Below, piece after piece: positions 7,834 through 16,184 of a stretch of 64,000 nt of DNA. Position 1 is the first letter of the stretch. Each line of letters starts with the position of its first letter. This DNA comes from Ferrovibrio sp046297895 (GTDB taxonomy: Bacteria > Pseudomonadota > Alphaproteobacteria > Ferrovibrionales > Ferrovibrionaceae), in the NCBI RefSeq assembly GCF_046297895.1, contig NZ_JBKBHC010000006.1, forward strand, positions 124,001-188,000. The letters are read 5' to 3'. The translations under genes were made by a program, and so were the position numbers. Below the pieces are notes generated by a model. That model searched no databases, was not told the DNA's origin, and was given only the letters and a program-made list of their open reading frames with translations.

Positions 7834-9735
7834 TTACAGGCCAGTGGCGCGGATGCGGGCCGCCGGATCGATCTTCACGCCGATTTCCTTTTGCACCTGC
7901 TGGCGATACTGCTGCACCAGATCCTGCGCGATGCCGCCGGCCAGCTGCTGTGCGGTCTGCTCCTTCTGGCGCGCGACGGCAGCCGGATCGGCCGCCTCGA
8001 CACGGATCAGCCGTGCGACGACGGCGTTGGCCGGATTGGCGCCGGCCGGGCCGGTGACAGTCTCCCCCGGCTTTGCGCCGAACAATGCACTGACCACCGC
8101 AGGAGACAGGGCGCGTTCGGCCGGCTGGCCGCCGCGTGACAGCGGTGCACTGAGCTGAACGATGACGCCCAGTGCGGCAGCTTCCTTAGCCAGATCGCTG
8201 CCGCCACGCAGACGTTCGGCGATCTGCTTCGCAGCCTCGGCGGCGGCTTCGCTGCGTCCGCGCTGCTGCAGGGCGACCACGACGCTGTCCTTCACCTCGG
8301 CCAGGGGGCGCAGCGCGGCCGGCTTGATGCCGACCGGCTTCACCACTAGGAAACCACCATCCGGCTGATCGACGATGTGCGGCTCGGCATTGGCATCCAT
8401 GTCGAAAGCTTCGGTCAGGAAAGCCGGCAGCCTGGGCAGGGCATCAACAGGCTTGCCATCCGGGCCGGCGCCCTGTGCATCGACATCCTCGGCGCGATTG
8501 ATGCCCGCTTTGTGCGTGCTGGCGATTTCGTCCAGGGTGGCGCCGCCGGCGATCTGATCGTCAACCTGCTGCCGCAGCTTGACTAGGCCATCCGCGGCCT
8601 TGCGCAGGGCGATCTGCTGACTCAGTTCGGCCTTTGCTTCTTCCAGGCTCTTGGTAGTGCCGGGCTGTATCGCCGTGACGCGGGCGAGATGCCAGCCGAA
8701 AGGCGAGGTCACCGGCTCGCCCACCTTGTTCAGTGGCAGGGCAAAAACGGCATTGGCGATGCCAGCCGGCAATTCGTCCTTGGTGACGGTGCCGAGCTTG
8801 ACGTCTTCGGGTTTGAGTTTCTGCAGTCGTGCCGCCATGGCGATGAAATCCTCGCCCTTCTGCACGGCATCAAAGGCGGCTTTGGCCTCGGCCTCGGTGT
8901 TGAACACCACCTGCTCGACGCTGCGCCTTTCAGGTGTCACATAGGCGGTGCGGCTGGCCTCGTATTCCTCGCGCAGCTCCTCGTCGCTGACCGGCATCTG
9001 GCCGGCATAACCCTGCGGCGTGAAGGCGAGCCACGCCAGGCTGCGGCGCTCCGGCGCGGTGTAGGCCAGCGGATTGGCCTTGTAATACTCCTCGATCTGC
9101 GCCTCCGTCGGCATGGCCGGGGCCGGAAGTTTCGCGGCATCGACCACGAAATATTCCGCCAGCCGGCGTTCCAGCCGATAGCCCAGGATGGTGTCGACCA
9201 TCGCGTCGGGAACAGTGGTCACGCTGCCGAACAGGCTGCCCAGCAACTGGGTGCGGGCCAGATCCTGGCGCAGCAGGGCGACCAGCATGGCCTCAGAATA
9301 GCCTTCATTGCGCAGATAGGTTTCGAAGGCCAGGCGGTCGAACTGGCCGGTGATGCCCTTGAAGGCCGGCGCATTGGTGATCGCCTCGCGCACCTGGGCA
9401 TCGGTGATCATGATGCCGAGTTTGTCGGCGGCCTGCACATACAGCCTGTCCTCGATCAGACGATTGAGCACCGTCTCGTCCAGGCCGAGCTGGCGGGCCT
9501 GCTCTGCGGTGAAGCCACTGCCGAAGCGGCGCTGCAGGCTGCTGACCTCGCGGCGATAGGCGTCGGCGAATTCCGGCTGGGTGATCTTGGCCGAGCCGAC
9601 GGTGGCCACGTCGCCGCCGCCGCCAAAGCCGCCGATATAGTCGCCGATGCCCCAGGCGCCGAAGCTGACGATCAGGAGAATCATCAGGCCCTTGGCAATC
9701 CACGAGGCGGCGCCGGAACGCATCTGCTGCAGCAT
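7834..9735 (-). CDS. ppiD: Peptidyl-prolyl cis-trans isomerase D, periplasmic folding factor
   Basis: A 633-residue inner-membrane-anchored chaperone. Residues 13-34 (WIAKGLMILLIVSFGAWGIG) form the N-terminal membrane anchor. A SurA-like N domain follows (about 40-200), then a parvulin domain around residues 230-360 (RRSVEQVVFNTEAEAKAAFDAV to GEPVTSPFGWHLARV) and a long C-terminal SurA-like region. It would assist folding of outer-membrane and periplasmic proteins after Sec export. I favour ATG 9735 (MLQQMRSG), matching the family opening MLQxxR, over a GTG three codons upstream. trpE follows after 11 bases; tpiA is divergent. Confidence 0.93.
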   Translation of the reverse strand: MLQQMRSGAASWIAKGLMILLIVSFGAWGIGDYIGGFGGGGDVATVGSAKITQPEFADAYRREVSSLQRRFGSGFTAEQARQLGLDETVLNRLIEDRLYVQAADKLGIMITDAQVREAITNAPAFKGITGQFDRLAFETYLRNEGYSEAMLVALLRQDLARTQLLGSLFGSVTTVPDAMVDTILGYRLERRLAEYFVVDAAKLPAPAMPTEAQIEEYYKANPLAYTAPERRSLAWLAFTPQGYAGQMPVSDEELREEYEASRTAYVTPERRSVEQVVFNTEAEAKAAFDAVQKGEDFIAMAARLQKLKPEDVKLGTVTKDELPAGIANAVFALPLNKVGEPVTSPFGWHLARVTAIQPGTTKSLEEAKAELSQQIALRKAADGLVKLRQQVDDQIAGGATLDEIASTHKAGINRAEDVDAQGAGPDGKPVDALPRLPAFLTEAFDMDANAEPHIVDQPDGGFLVVKPVGIKPAALRPLAEVKDSVVVALQQRGRSEAAAEAAKQIAERLRGGSDLAKEAAALGVIVQLSAPLSRGGQPAERALSPAVVSALFGAKPGETVTGPAGANPANAVVARLIRVEAADPAAVARQKEQTAQQLAGGIAQDLVQQYRQQVQKEIGVKIDPAARIRATGL

Positions 9736-9925
9736 TGAAAACACCCGAAAAAGTGAAGCGAAACAAAGGCTCCGGCCTGATCCTGCGACCCCGGCCGGAG
9801 CGGTCGGGCATAGTAAGGCCGGGGCGGGGAGGCGGCAAGGCGCCGGCTTTGCCTTTCGGGGCGGAACTTGCTAGGAGAAAGCCGCTTTTTCGCCCATCTC
9901 ACAGCGATCTGAAAACGAGGTTTCC

Positions 9926-10681
9926 ATGGCGGCGCGGCGCCCCCTGATTGTCGGCAACTGGAAAATGAACGGCCTGACGGCTTCCCTCGCCGAGGCCTCG
10001 GCCCTGGCCGGCAAGGTGAAGGTCCAGACCCCGCAGGCCGAACTGGGCCTCTGCCCGCCGGCCACCCTGGTGGCGGCAATGGCCGCTGCGCTCAAGGGCA
10101 CGGGTGTCGGGGTTGGGGGACAGGATTGCCATGCCAAGGCCTCGGGTGCCCATACCGGCGACATCGCTGCCGAGATGCTGAAGGATGCCGGCGCTGCTTA
10201 TGTGATCGTCGGCCATTCCGAACGCCGCGCCGATCATGGCGAAAGCGACGGGGCGGTGCGGGCCAAGGCCCAGGCGGCCCACCGCGCCGGCCTGGTTGCC
10301 ATCGTCTGCCTGGGCGAAACCCTGGCCCATCGCGATGCCGGCGAGACCCTGAAGGTGGTGGCGGGCCAGTTGCGCGGTTCGCTGCCCGACGATGCCAGTG
10401 CCGCCAACACCGTGATCGCCTATGAACCGGTCTGGGCCATCGGCACCGGCCGCACGCCCACGCTGGAGCAGGTGGCCGAAGTACATGCCGCGATCCGGCA
10501 GGACCTTATGGCGCGTTTTGATGATGGCGCCGGTTTCCGCATCCTCTATGGCGGCTCGGTGAAGCCCGACAACGCGAGGCAACTCATGGCCGTGGCCGAT
10601 GTGGATGGCGCGCTGGTCGGCGGCGCCAGCCTGAAGGCCAGTGATTTCTGGCCGATCATCGAGGCGAAAGGCTTCAAATAA
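9926..10681 (+). CDS. tpiA: Triose-phosphate isomerase
   Basis: A 251-residue TIM-barrel enzyme interconverting dihydroxyacetone phosphate and glyceraldehyde 3-phosphate. It opens with RRPLIVGNWKMNG, the substrate-binding asparagine/lysine motif. The catalytic histidine is in VIVGHSERR, the catalytic glutamate in IAYEPVWAIGTGR, and the phosphate loop is LYGGSVKPDNA. Length is standard. It begins the alphaproteobacterial tpiA-secG-pyrG-kdsA block, here interrupted by a kamA-like gene 4 bases downstream. An ACGAGG-like ribosome site precedes the ATG. Confidence 0.98.
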   Translation: MAARRPLIVGNWKMNGLTASLAEASALAGKVKVQTPQAELGLCPPATLVAAMAAALKGTGVGVGGQDCHAKASGAHTGDIAAEMLKDAGAAYVIVGHSERRADHGESDGAVRAKAQAAHRAGLVAIVCLGETLAHRDAGETLKVVAGQLRGSLPDDASAANTVIAYEPVWAIGTGRTPTLEQVAEVHAAIRQDLMARFDDGAGFRILYGGSVKPDNARQLMAVADVDGALVGGASLKASDFWPIIEAKGFK

Positions 10682-10685
10682 TCCC

Positions 10686-11705
10686 ATGGGCGCCGAGGAG
10701 CGGGATCGGGACGGCAGCATCGCGGCACTTAAAAAAGTGGCCGCGCAGTTCGCCGTGTCCGTCACGCCGCATCTGCAGGCGCAGATCGACCCGGCCGATC
10801 CGAAAGACCCGATCGCGCGCCAGTTCCTGCCCGATGCGGCGGAGCTGGTGGCGCATGAGCATGAACGTAGCGATCCCATCGGCGACGAGGCTCACAGCCC
10901 GGTGGCCGGCATCGTGCACCGCTATCCCGACCGCGTCCTGCTCAAGCTGGTGAATGTCTGTCCGGTCTATTGCCGCTTCTGTTTCCGCCGCGAGATGGTG
11001 GGGCCGGGATCGAAAGGCCTGAGCGCCGAACAGCTTGATGCCGCCATCGACTATATCGCGCGGCATCCGGCGATCTGGGAGGTGATCCTCACCGGGGGTG
11101 ATCCGCTGATCGTTTCGCCGCGCCGGCTGAAAGACGTGATGCAGCGGCTGAGTGCCATCCCGCACTTAAGCGTGGTCCGTATCCACAGCCGCGTGCCGGT
11201 CGTCGACCCCGGGCGCATCAGCGACGATCTGGTGGCGGCGCTGAAATCCGGCGACAAGGCCGTGTGGCTGCTGCTGCATGCCAACCATGCCCGCGAATTC
11301 GTGCCCGAGGCGGTGGCGGCGATCTGCCGCCTGGTGGATGCCGGCATTCCGATGCTGGGCCAGTCGGTGCTGCTGAAGGGCGTGAACGACAGCCCGGCGG
11401 CCCTGACCGACCTGTTCCGCGCCATGGTGGCCAACCGGATCAAGCCGCATTACCTGCATCATGGCGACCTGGCGCGCGGCACCAGCCATTTCCGCCTATC
11501 GCTGGAAGAGGGCCAGCAACTGATGCGCCGCCTGCGCGGCCACACCTCGGGCCTGCTGCAGCCGACCTATATCCTCGATATTCCCGGCGGCCACGGGAAA
11601 GTGCCGGTCGGCCCGGCCTATGCCGAGCCGCGGGAGGATGGAAGCTGGCAGGTCACCGACCCTTGGGGCTGCAGCCATCGGTATGACGATCTGGCGGTGG
11701 GCTAA
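10686..11705 (+). CDS. Lysine 2,3-aminomutase family radical SAM enzyme (KamA/EpmB)
   Basis: A 339-residue PLP- and radical-SAM-dependent enzyme. The iron-sulfur cluster motif is CPVYCRFC (Cys 92, 96, 99 from the ATG at 10686). The region VILTGGDPLIVSPRRL and the PLP-lysine motif PGGHGKVPVG near the C terminus are family hallmarks. Short members like this one are either lysine 2,3-aminomutases or EpmB, which makes beta-lysine for modification of elongation factor P. The efp and epmA genes are not in the window, so the choice is open. I prefer ATG 10686, just after the tpiA stop, over an in-frame ATG 45 bases upstream inside tpiA. Probably cotranscribed with tpiA. Confidence 0.88.
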   Translation: MGAEERDRDGSIAALKKVAAQFAVSVTPHLQAQIDPADPKDPIARQFLPDAAELVAHEHERSDPIGDEAHSPVAGIVHRYPDRVLLKLVNVCPVYCRFCFRREMVGPGSKGLSAEQLDAAIDYIARHPAIWEVILTGGDPLIVSPRRLKDVMQRLSAIPHLSVVRIHSRVPVVDPGRISDDLVAALKSGDKAVWLLLHANHAREFVPEAVAAICRLVDAGIPMLGQSVLLKGVNDSPAALTDLFRAMVANRIKPHYLHHGDLARGTSHFRLSLEEGQQLMRRLRGHTSGLLQPTYILDIPGGHGKVPVGPAYAEPREDGSWQVTDPWGCSHRYDDLAVG

Positions 11706-11816
11706 CCTGTTGGTTATACAGAAATATTGTTGAAGTGCGGGGCTTGCGGGCCGCAGGGGCTTTCCCTATCTGGTGTGAGGGTGTAAAAGCCCCCGGACTT
11801 TCGGAGACTCAAGACC

Positions 11817-12131
11817 ATGATGACCTTCCTTCTGGTGGTGCATATCCTGCTGGCGCTGGCGCTGATCGGCGTCATCCTGGTGCAGCGCTCGGAAGGCGGC
11901 GCGCTGGGCATGGGCGGCGGTGGCGGCGGTTTCATGACCGCGCGCGGCCAGGCCAACCTGCTGACCCGCACCACGGCCATCCTGGCCACTCTGTTCATCT
12001 GCACCAGCATCGCGCTGGCGATCCTGGCCGGTGGCCATTCCAAGCCGCGCTCGATTCTCGACGCAGCCCCCGCCACAACGCCGTCGGCCCCCGCCGATTC
12101 GCAGAAGCCGGCCGTGCCCCTGTCGCAGTAA
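11817..12131 (+). CDS. secG: Preprotein translocase subunit SecG
   Basis: A 104-residue membrane protein with two hydrophobic segments (about residues 2-20 and 52-73) joined by the glycine-rich cytoplasmic loop VQRSEGGALGMGGGGGGF, the SecG signature. It is a non-essential stimulatory partner of SecYE in Sec-dependent export. The C-terminal tail is Pro/Ala-rich and poorly conserved, as is common in Alphaproteobacteria. GGAGA lies 10 bases ahead of the ATG. Gene order tpiA-secG-pyrG is conserved in the class. Confidence 0.95.
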   Translation: MMTFLLVVHILLALALIGVILVQRSEGGALGMGGGGGGFMTARGQANLLTRTTAILATLFICTSIALAILAGGHSKPRSILDAAPATTPSAPADSQKPAVPLSQ

Positions 12132-12219
12132 GTATCTGAATTTACAGATCGATTAAATCGCGCACCGCGATGCGCAAAGCCCTTCATTGTGTCGAGCGAT
12201 TAGATTAAACAGGAGGCCC

Positions 12220-13854
12220 ATGACGCGGTACATCTTCATCACCGGCGGCGTGGTTTCCTCCCTCGGCAAAGGTCTGGCTTCGGCGGCGCTCGGCGCGCTG
12301 CTGCAGGCCCGCGGCTATTCCGTCCGCCTGCGCAAGCTCGACCCCTATATCAACGTCGATCCGGGCACCATGAGCCCGTACCAGCATGGCGAGGTCTTCG
12401 TCACCGATGACGGCGCCGAGACCGACTTGGATCTCGGCCATTACGAGCGCTTCACCGGTGTGCCCGGCCGCAAGACCGACAACATCACCACCGGCCGCAT
12501 TTACCAGACCGTGATCGCCAAGGAGCGCCGTGGCGACTATCTGGGCGGCACGGTGCAGGTGATCCCGCATATCACCGACGCCATCAAGGATTTCATCGCC
12601 GCCGAGCGCGAAGGCACCGACTTCATGCTGGTGGAGGTGGGTGGCACGGTTGGCGACATCGAAAGCCTGCCCTTCCTGGAGGCGATCCGCCAGTTCGGCC
12701 TGGAGGCCGGGCGGGGCCAGGCGATCTACATCCATGTCACGCTGGTGCCGTTCATCGCGGCCAGCGGCGAACTGAAGACCAAGCCGACCCAGCATTCGGT
12801 GAAGGAACTGCGTTCCATCGGCATCCAGCCCGACATCCTGCTCTGCCGTGCCGACCGCGAGATTCCGCAGGGCGACCGCAAGAAGATGGCGCTGTTCTGC
12901 AACGTGCGCGAAGAGGCGGTGATCCCGGCGCTCGATGTGAACACCATCTATGCCGCACCCCTGGCCTACCACGAGGCGGGGCTGGACGTGCAGGTACTGA
13001 AGAGTTTCGGCCTGGACGCCGCGGCGAAGGAACCTGATCTGTCGCGCTGGAAGAATGTCGTGCAGCGCGTGGTGGCGCCGGAAAACAGCGTTAAGATCGC
13101 CATCGTCGGCAAGTATACCGGCCTGAAGGATGCCTATAAGTCTCTGGCCGAAGCTCTGGCCCATGGCGGCATCGCCAATAACGCCCGCGTCAACATCGAG
13201 TGGATCGAGTCCGAGATTTTCGAGAAGGACGAGACCGCCTTGCATGCCCTCGACGGCGTGCACGCGATCCTGGTGCCCGGCGGTTTCGGCGAACGCGGTT
13301 CGGAAGGCAAGATTCGCGCCGTCACCTTTGCGCGCGAGCGCAACATTCCCTATTTCGGCATCTGCTTCGGCATGCAGATGGCGGTGATCGAATACGCGCG
13401 CTCCAAGGCCGGCATCAGGAAGGCGAGCAGTACCGAATTCGGCCCGACTGACGAGCCCCTGGTTGGCATGATGACCGAATGGATGCGGGGCAACGAGCTG
13501 GAGAAGCGCTCGGCTGCCGGCGATCTGGGCGGCACCATGCGGCTGGGCGCCTACAACGCGGCGCTCAAGCCGGGTTCGCGCGTGGCCGAGATCTATGGCA
13601 GCACCACGATTTCCGAGCGCCACCGCCACCGCTACGAGGTCAACACCCGCTATCGCGAGAAGCTGGAGGCCTGTGGCCTTGTCTTTTCAGGCATGTCGCC
13701 CGATGGCCTGCTGCCCGAGATCGTGGAACTGCCCGACCATCCCTGGTTCATCGGTGTGCAGTATCACCCCGAGCTGAAATCCAAGCCCTTCGAGCCGCAC
13801 CCGCTGTTCGCCAGTTTCGTGAAGGCGGCACTGGATCAGTCGCGGCTGGTTTAG
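12220..13854 (+). CDS. pyrG: CTP synthase
   Basis: A 544-residue glutamine-dependent enzyme converting UTP to CTP. It begins MTRYIFITGGVVSSLGKG, the invariant start, with an AGGAGG ribosome site immediately upstream, so the upstream in-frame start at 12187 is rejected. The synthetase domain includes LRKLDPYINVDPGTMSPYQHGE and the UTP/CTP loop TKPTQHSVKELRSIGIQPD. The class I glutamine amidotransferase domain (about residues 290-540) has the nucleophile in YFGICFGMQ and the histidine/glutamate pair in GVQYHPEL. Length is normal. Confidence 0.99.
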   Translation: MTRYIFITGGVVSSLGKGLASAALGALLQARGYSVRLRKLDPYINVDPGTMSPYQHGEVFVTDDGAETDLDLGHYERFTGVPGRKTDNITTGRIYQTVIAKERRGDYLGGTVQVIPHITDAIKDFIAAEREGTDFMLVEVGGTVGDIESLPFLEAIRQFGLEAGRGQAIYIHVTLVPFIAASGELKTKPTQHSVKELRSIGIQPDILLCRADREIPQGDRKKMALFCNVREEAVIPALDVNTIYAAPLAYHEAGLDVQVLKSFGLDAAAKEPDLSRWKNVVQRVVAPENSVKIAIVGKYTGLKDAYKSLAEALAHGGIANNARVNIEWIESEIFEKDETALHALDGVHAILVPGGFGERGSEGKIRAVTFARERNIPYFGICFGMQMAVIEYARSKAGIRKASSTEFGPTDEPLVGMMTEWMRGNELEKRSAAGDLGGTMRLGAYNAALKPGSRVAEIYGSTTISERHRHRYEVNTRYREKLEACGLVFSGMSPDGLLPEIVELPDHPWFIGVQYHPELKSKPFEPHPLFASFVKAALDQSRLV

Positions 13855-13876
13855 GGGCAACATCCGCTCCTGAGCC

Positions 13877-13978
13877 GTCATGGCCGGGCTTGTCCCGGCC
13901 ATCCACGTTTTTGTAACCATGGTTCTATAAGTTCTGGAAAATTAAGGCATGGATGGCCGGGACAAGCCCGGCCATGAC
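13877..13978. repeat. Inverted pair of 28-bp palindromic intergenic elements between pyrG and kdsA
   Basis: Bases 13877-13904 and 13951-13978 are exact reverse complements of each other, separated by 46 bases. Each unit is itself nearly palindromic around GGCCGGGCTTGTCCCGGCC, with a 7-bp GC stem. The array could fold as two hairpins or as one long stem. The unit's CCGGCCATCC end recurs as part of another hairpin at 18490-18520, so it resembles a dispersed extragenic palindrome family. There is no U-tract adjoining either hairpin, which argues against a simple terminator. Confidence 0.75.
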
Positions 13979-14022
13979 GCTGTAGAATACGCGCTGGGGC
14001 GAGTGATCAGGAGCGACGCAGA

Positions 14023-14868
14023 ATGAGCGATACCCAGAACCCCATCCGCCATGTGAAGGTCGGCGAATTCGAGATCGGCAACGATCTGCCGCTCACGCTG
14101 ATCGCCGGGCCCTGCGCCATGGAAAGCCGCGATCACGCGCTCGACATGGCCGGGTCGCTGAAGGACCTGACCGAGAAGCTCGGCATCAACTTCATCTACA
14201 AGTCCTCCTTCGACAAGGCCAACCGCACCTCGATCCGCTCCAATCGCGGTTTCGGCCTGGAGAATGCCCTGCCGGTCTTCGACGAAATCCGCTCCACGCT
14301 CGGCCTGCCGGTGATCACCGACGTGCATACTGAGGAGCAGTGCCGCGAGGTGGCGCCGCATGTGGATGTGCTGCAGATCCCGGCTTTCCTGTGCCGCCAG
14401 ACCGACCTGCTGGTGGCGGCCGCGCAGACCGGCAAGCCGGTGAACGTGAAGAAGGGCCAGTTCCTCGCGCCCTGGGACATGAAGAATATCGTCGAGAAAT
14501 TCGACTATTGCGGCAATCTGAACGTGATGCTGTGCGAGCGCGGCGTGAGTTTCGGCTACAACACGCTGGTCAATGACATGCGCGCGTTGCCGATCATGGC
14601 CGAGACCGGTTGTCCGGTGGTGTTCGACGCAACGCATTCGGTGCAGCAGCCGGGCGGCAAGGGCTCGGCCTCGGGCGGCGACCGCCGCTTCGTGCCGGTG
14701 CTGGCGCGCGGCGCCGTGGCGATCGGCGTGGCCGCCGTGTTCATGGAAACCCACAAGGACCCGGACAGCGCGCCGTCGGACGGCCCCAACATGGTGGAAT
14801 TCGACCGGCTGGAACCGATCCTGGAACAACTGCTCGAATTCGACCATCTGGCGAAAAGCGGGCATTGA
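14023..14868 (+). CDS. kdsA: 3-deoxy-8-phosphooctulonate synthase
   Basis: A 281-residue class I aldolase-like enzyme condensing phosphoenolpyruvate with arabinose 5-phosphate to make KDO 8-phosphate for lipopolysaccharide. Diagnostic stretches are LIAGPCAMESRDHAL, INFIYKSSFDKANRTS, VTDVHTEEQC, VDVLQIPAFLCRQTDLL, NVKKGQFLAPWDMKN and FDATHSVQQPGG. Metal ligands are expected in the DATHSVQ and related segments. Length is typical. It continues the pyrG-kdsA order; the enolase gene that often follows in Alphaproteobacteria is missing here. Confidence 0.98.
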   Translation: MSDTQNPIRHVKVGEFEIGNDLPLTLIAGPCAMESRDHALDMAGSLKDLTEKLGINFIYKSSFDKANRTSIRSNRGFGLENALPVFDEIRSTLGLPVITDVHTEEQCREVAPHVDVLQIPAFLCRQTDLLVAAAQTGKPVNVKKGQFLAPWDMKNIVEKFDYCGNLNVMLCERGVSFGYNTLVNDMRALPIMAETGCPVVFDATHSVQQPGGKGSASGGDRRFVPVLARGAVAIGVAAVFMETHKDPDSAPSDGPNMVEFDRLEPILEQLLEFDHLAKSGH

Positions 14869-15007
14869 TCCAGCCATCAGGCTCTGCCTGTTTCAGCGCG
14901 GCCGCCACGCATTGCTGTTTGGGTATTTCCCGACTTTTGCCGCGCTAGGGGCTGGTCGCTGTCGCCAAGTACGCTATTTGACCGGGCGGCGGGCTGATAC
15001 CGATGGG

Positions 15008-15718
15008 ATGACAATGCGCGAAATCTTGGCGACGGTCTTGATCGTGGCATTTGCCGGGGCGGCATCGGCCGCCGACAAGCAGCGCGTCGGCGCCTTCGAG
15101 ATGGATCGCAACGAAGTGACCATCGCCCAGTTTCGTGCTTTTGCCCAGGCGACCGGCCATGTCACGCAGGCCGAGCGGGCAGGAGGCGGCTACGAATATG
15201 CCGGCGGATGGGTGCGGCGGCGCGGCTGGACCGTCTATCGCCCATATGGCGAGGCCCCCGAGAGTGAGGCGCATCCTGCCGTGCACGTGAACTGGGCTGA
15301 GGCGCGCGCCTATTGCGCCTGGGCCGGCGGCCGTTTGCCAAGTGCTGCTGAGTGGACCTCCGCCGCCTACACGGAGCAGCGCGGCAATCCGCCTTCGCCC
15401 TTCATGACCGGCCGCACCTATCGCTATCCCAGCGGCGAAACAGCGAACGGGGCCAATACGTCGGGTATCGACCGCTGGCCGCGCGGTGCGCCGGCCGGGC
15501 AGACCATCGCCGGCGTGAATGGCCTGCACGACATGGGTGGCAATGTGTGGGAGTGGGTAGATGATGCCAGCCCGCGTGACCAGCGCGAACGGCGCACGAT
15601 GGGCGGTTCATGGTGGTACGGCGCAGCCCAGATGCAGGCTGATGTCGAGGCATACAAGCCGGCGGAATTTTATGCGGTTTACGTCGGATTCCGCTGCGCC
15701 TATGACCCAAGGTCCTGA
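15008..15718 (+). CDS. Secreted formylglycine-generating enzyme / SUMF1-domain protein
   Basis: A 236-residue exported protein. Residues 1-21 (MTMREILATVLIVAFAGAASA) are a signal peptide. The rest is an FGE-sulfatase (SUMF1) domain: FEMDRNEVTIAQFRAF, HPAVHVNWAEARAYCAWAGGRLPSAAEWTSAA, GLHDMGGNVWEWVDD and MGGSWWYG, ending GFRCAYD. True formylglycine-generating enzymes activate sulfatases; many family members instead bind or modify other substrates (e.g. EgtB, PvdO-like). No sulfatase gene is nearby. The reading frame is open far upstream over kdsA, but only the ATG at 15008 gives a signal peptide. A 139-base gap separates it from kdsA. Confidence 0.85.
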   Translation: MTMREILATVLIVAFAGAASAADKQRVGAFEMDRNEVTIAQFRAFAQATGHVTQAERAGGGYEYAGGWVRRRGWTVYRPYGEAPESEAHPAVHVNWAEARAYCAWAGGRLPSAAEWTSAAYTEQRGNPPSPFMTGRTYRYPSGETANGANTSGIDRWPRGAPAGQTIAGVNGLHDMGGNVWEWVDDASPRDQRERRTMGGSWWYGAAQMQADVEAYKPAEFYAVYVGFRCAYDPRS

Positions 15719-15719
15719 G

Positions 15720-15941
15720 TCACGCCTCCAGCTTCGCCAGCACCTGACCTTCCTTCACGCTGTCGCCCTCGGCGACGGTGAGGGCGGCAAGCCTGCCCGC
15801 CCTGGGCGCCTCGACCGGGATTTCCATCTTCATCGATTCCAGGATCATGACGATGTCGCCTTCGCTCAAGGCCGCGCCGGCCTCGGCCTCGATCTTCCAC
15901 ACCTTGCCGGTGACATCGGCCTTGATCTCGATAACGGGCAT
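15720..15941 (-). CDS. Stand-alone biotin/lipoyl attachment domain protein (biotin carboxyl carrier)
   Basis: A complete 73-residue biotinyl domain. The attachment lysine is residue 38 in ILESMKMEIPVE, the biotin-type MKM motif (lipoyl domains usually have a DKA motif). The fold is complete at both ends: MPVIEIKADVTGKVWKI opens and GDSVKEGQVLAKLEA closes the beta barrel. An AGGAAG ribosome site precedes the ATG. Small BCCP proteins like this serve acyl-CoA or other carboxylases encoded elsewhere; no carboxylase or biotin ligase gene is adjacent. It is convergent with the SUMF1 gene, with stop codons nearly touching. Confidence 0.88.
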   Translation of the reverse strand: MPVIEIKADVTGKVWKIEAEAGAALSEGDIVMILESMKMEIPVEAPRAGRLAALTVAEGDSVKEGQVLAKLEA

Positions 15942-16184
15942 GTCATTATGCTTCCTAAAGAAAATACCGGTTTTCCAGCAAATTAATATAAATTCTTGAG
16001 TTTTTCAAACTCACGAATAGTCCCGCTATAGGCCGTCATAGGCAACCGTAGGTGCTGATGCACAGTATTCTGGTGGCTGGGCTGGTAGTGCTTACGTCGT
16101 CATCATGTCCCGAGAATGAGGAAGACGCCATACGGGCTAAAATGATATTTGGCCAACTGCCTGATATTAGCTTTCGAGACGAAT

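Noticed and set aside
12205..13629. 474-residue open frame on the minus strand
   Set aside because: Lies antisense to pyrG, whose motifs are complete; the frame is open because of high GC at third codon positions, and its composition (His/Gln/Leu/Ala-rich) is that of a shadow.
15942..16148. Possible tRNA or integrase attachment site at the island's left edge
   Set aside because: Small hairpins such as TGAGTTTTTCAAACTCA are present, but no tRNA fold, no matching direct repeat at 17.4-17.6 kb and no integrase.
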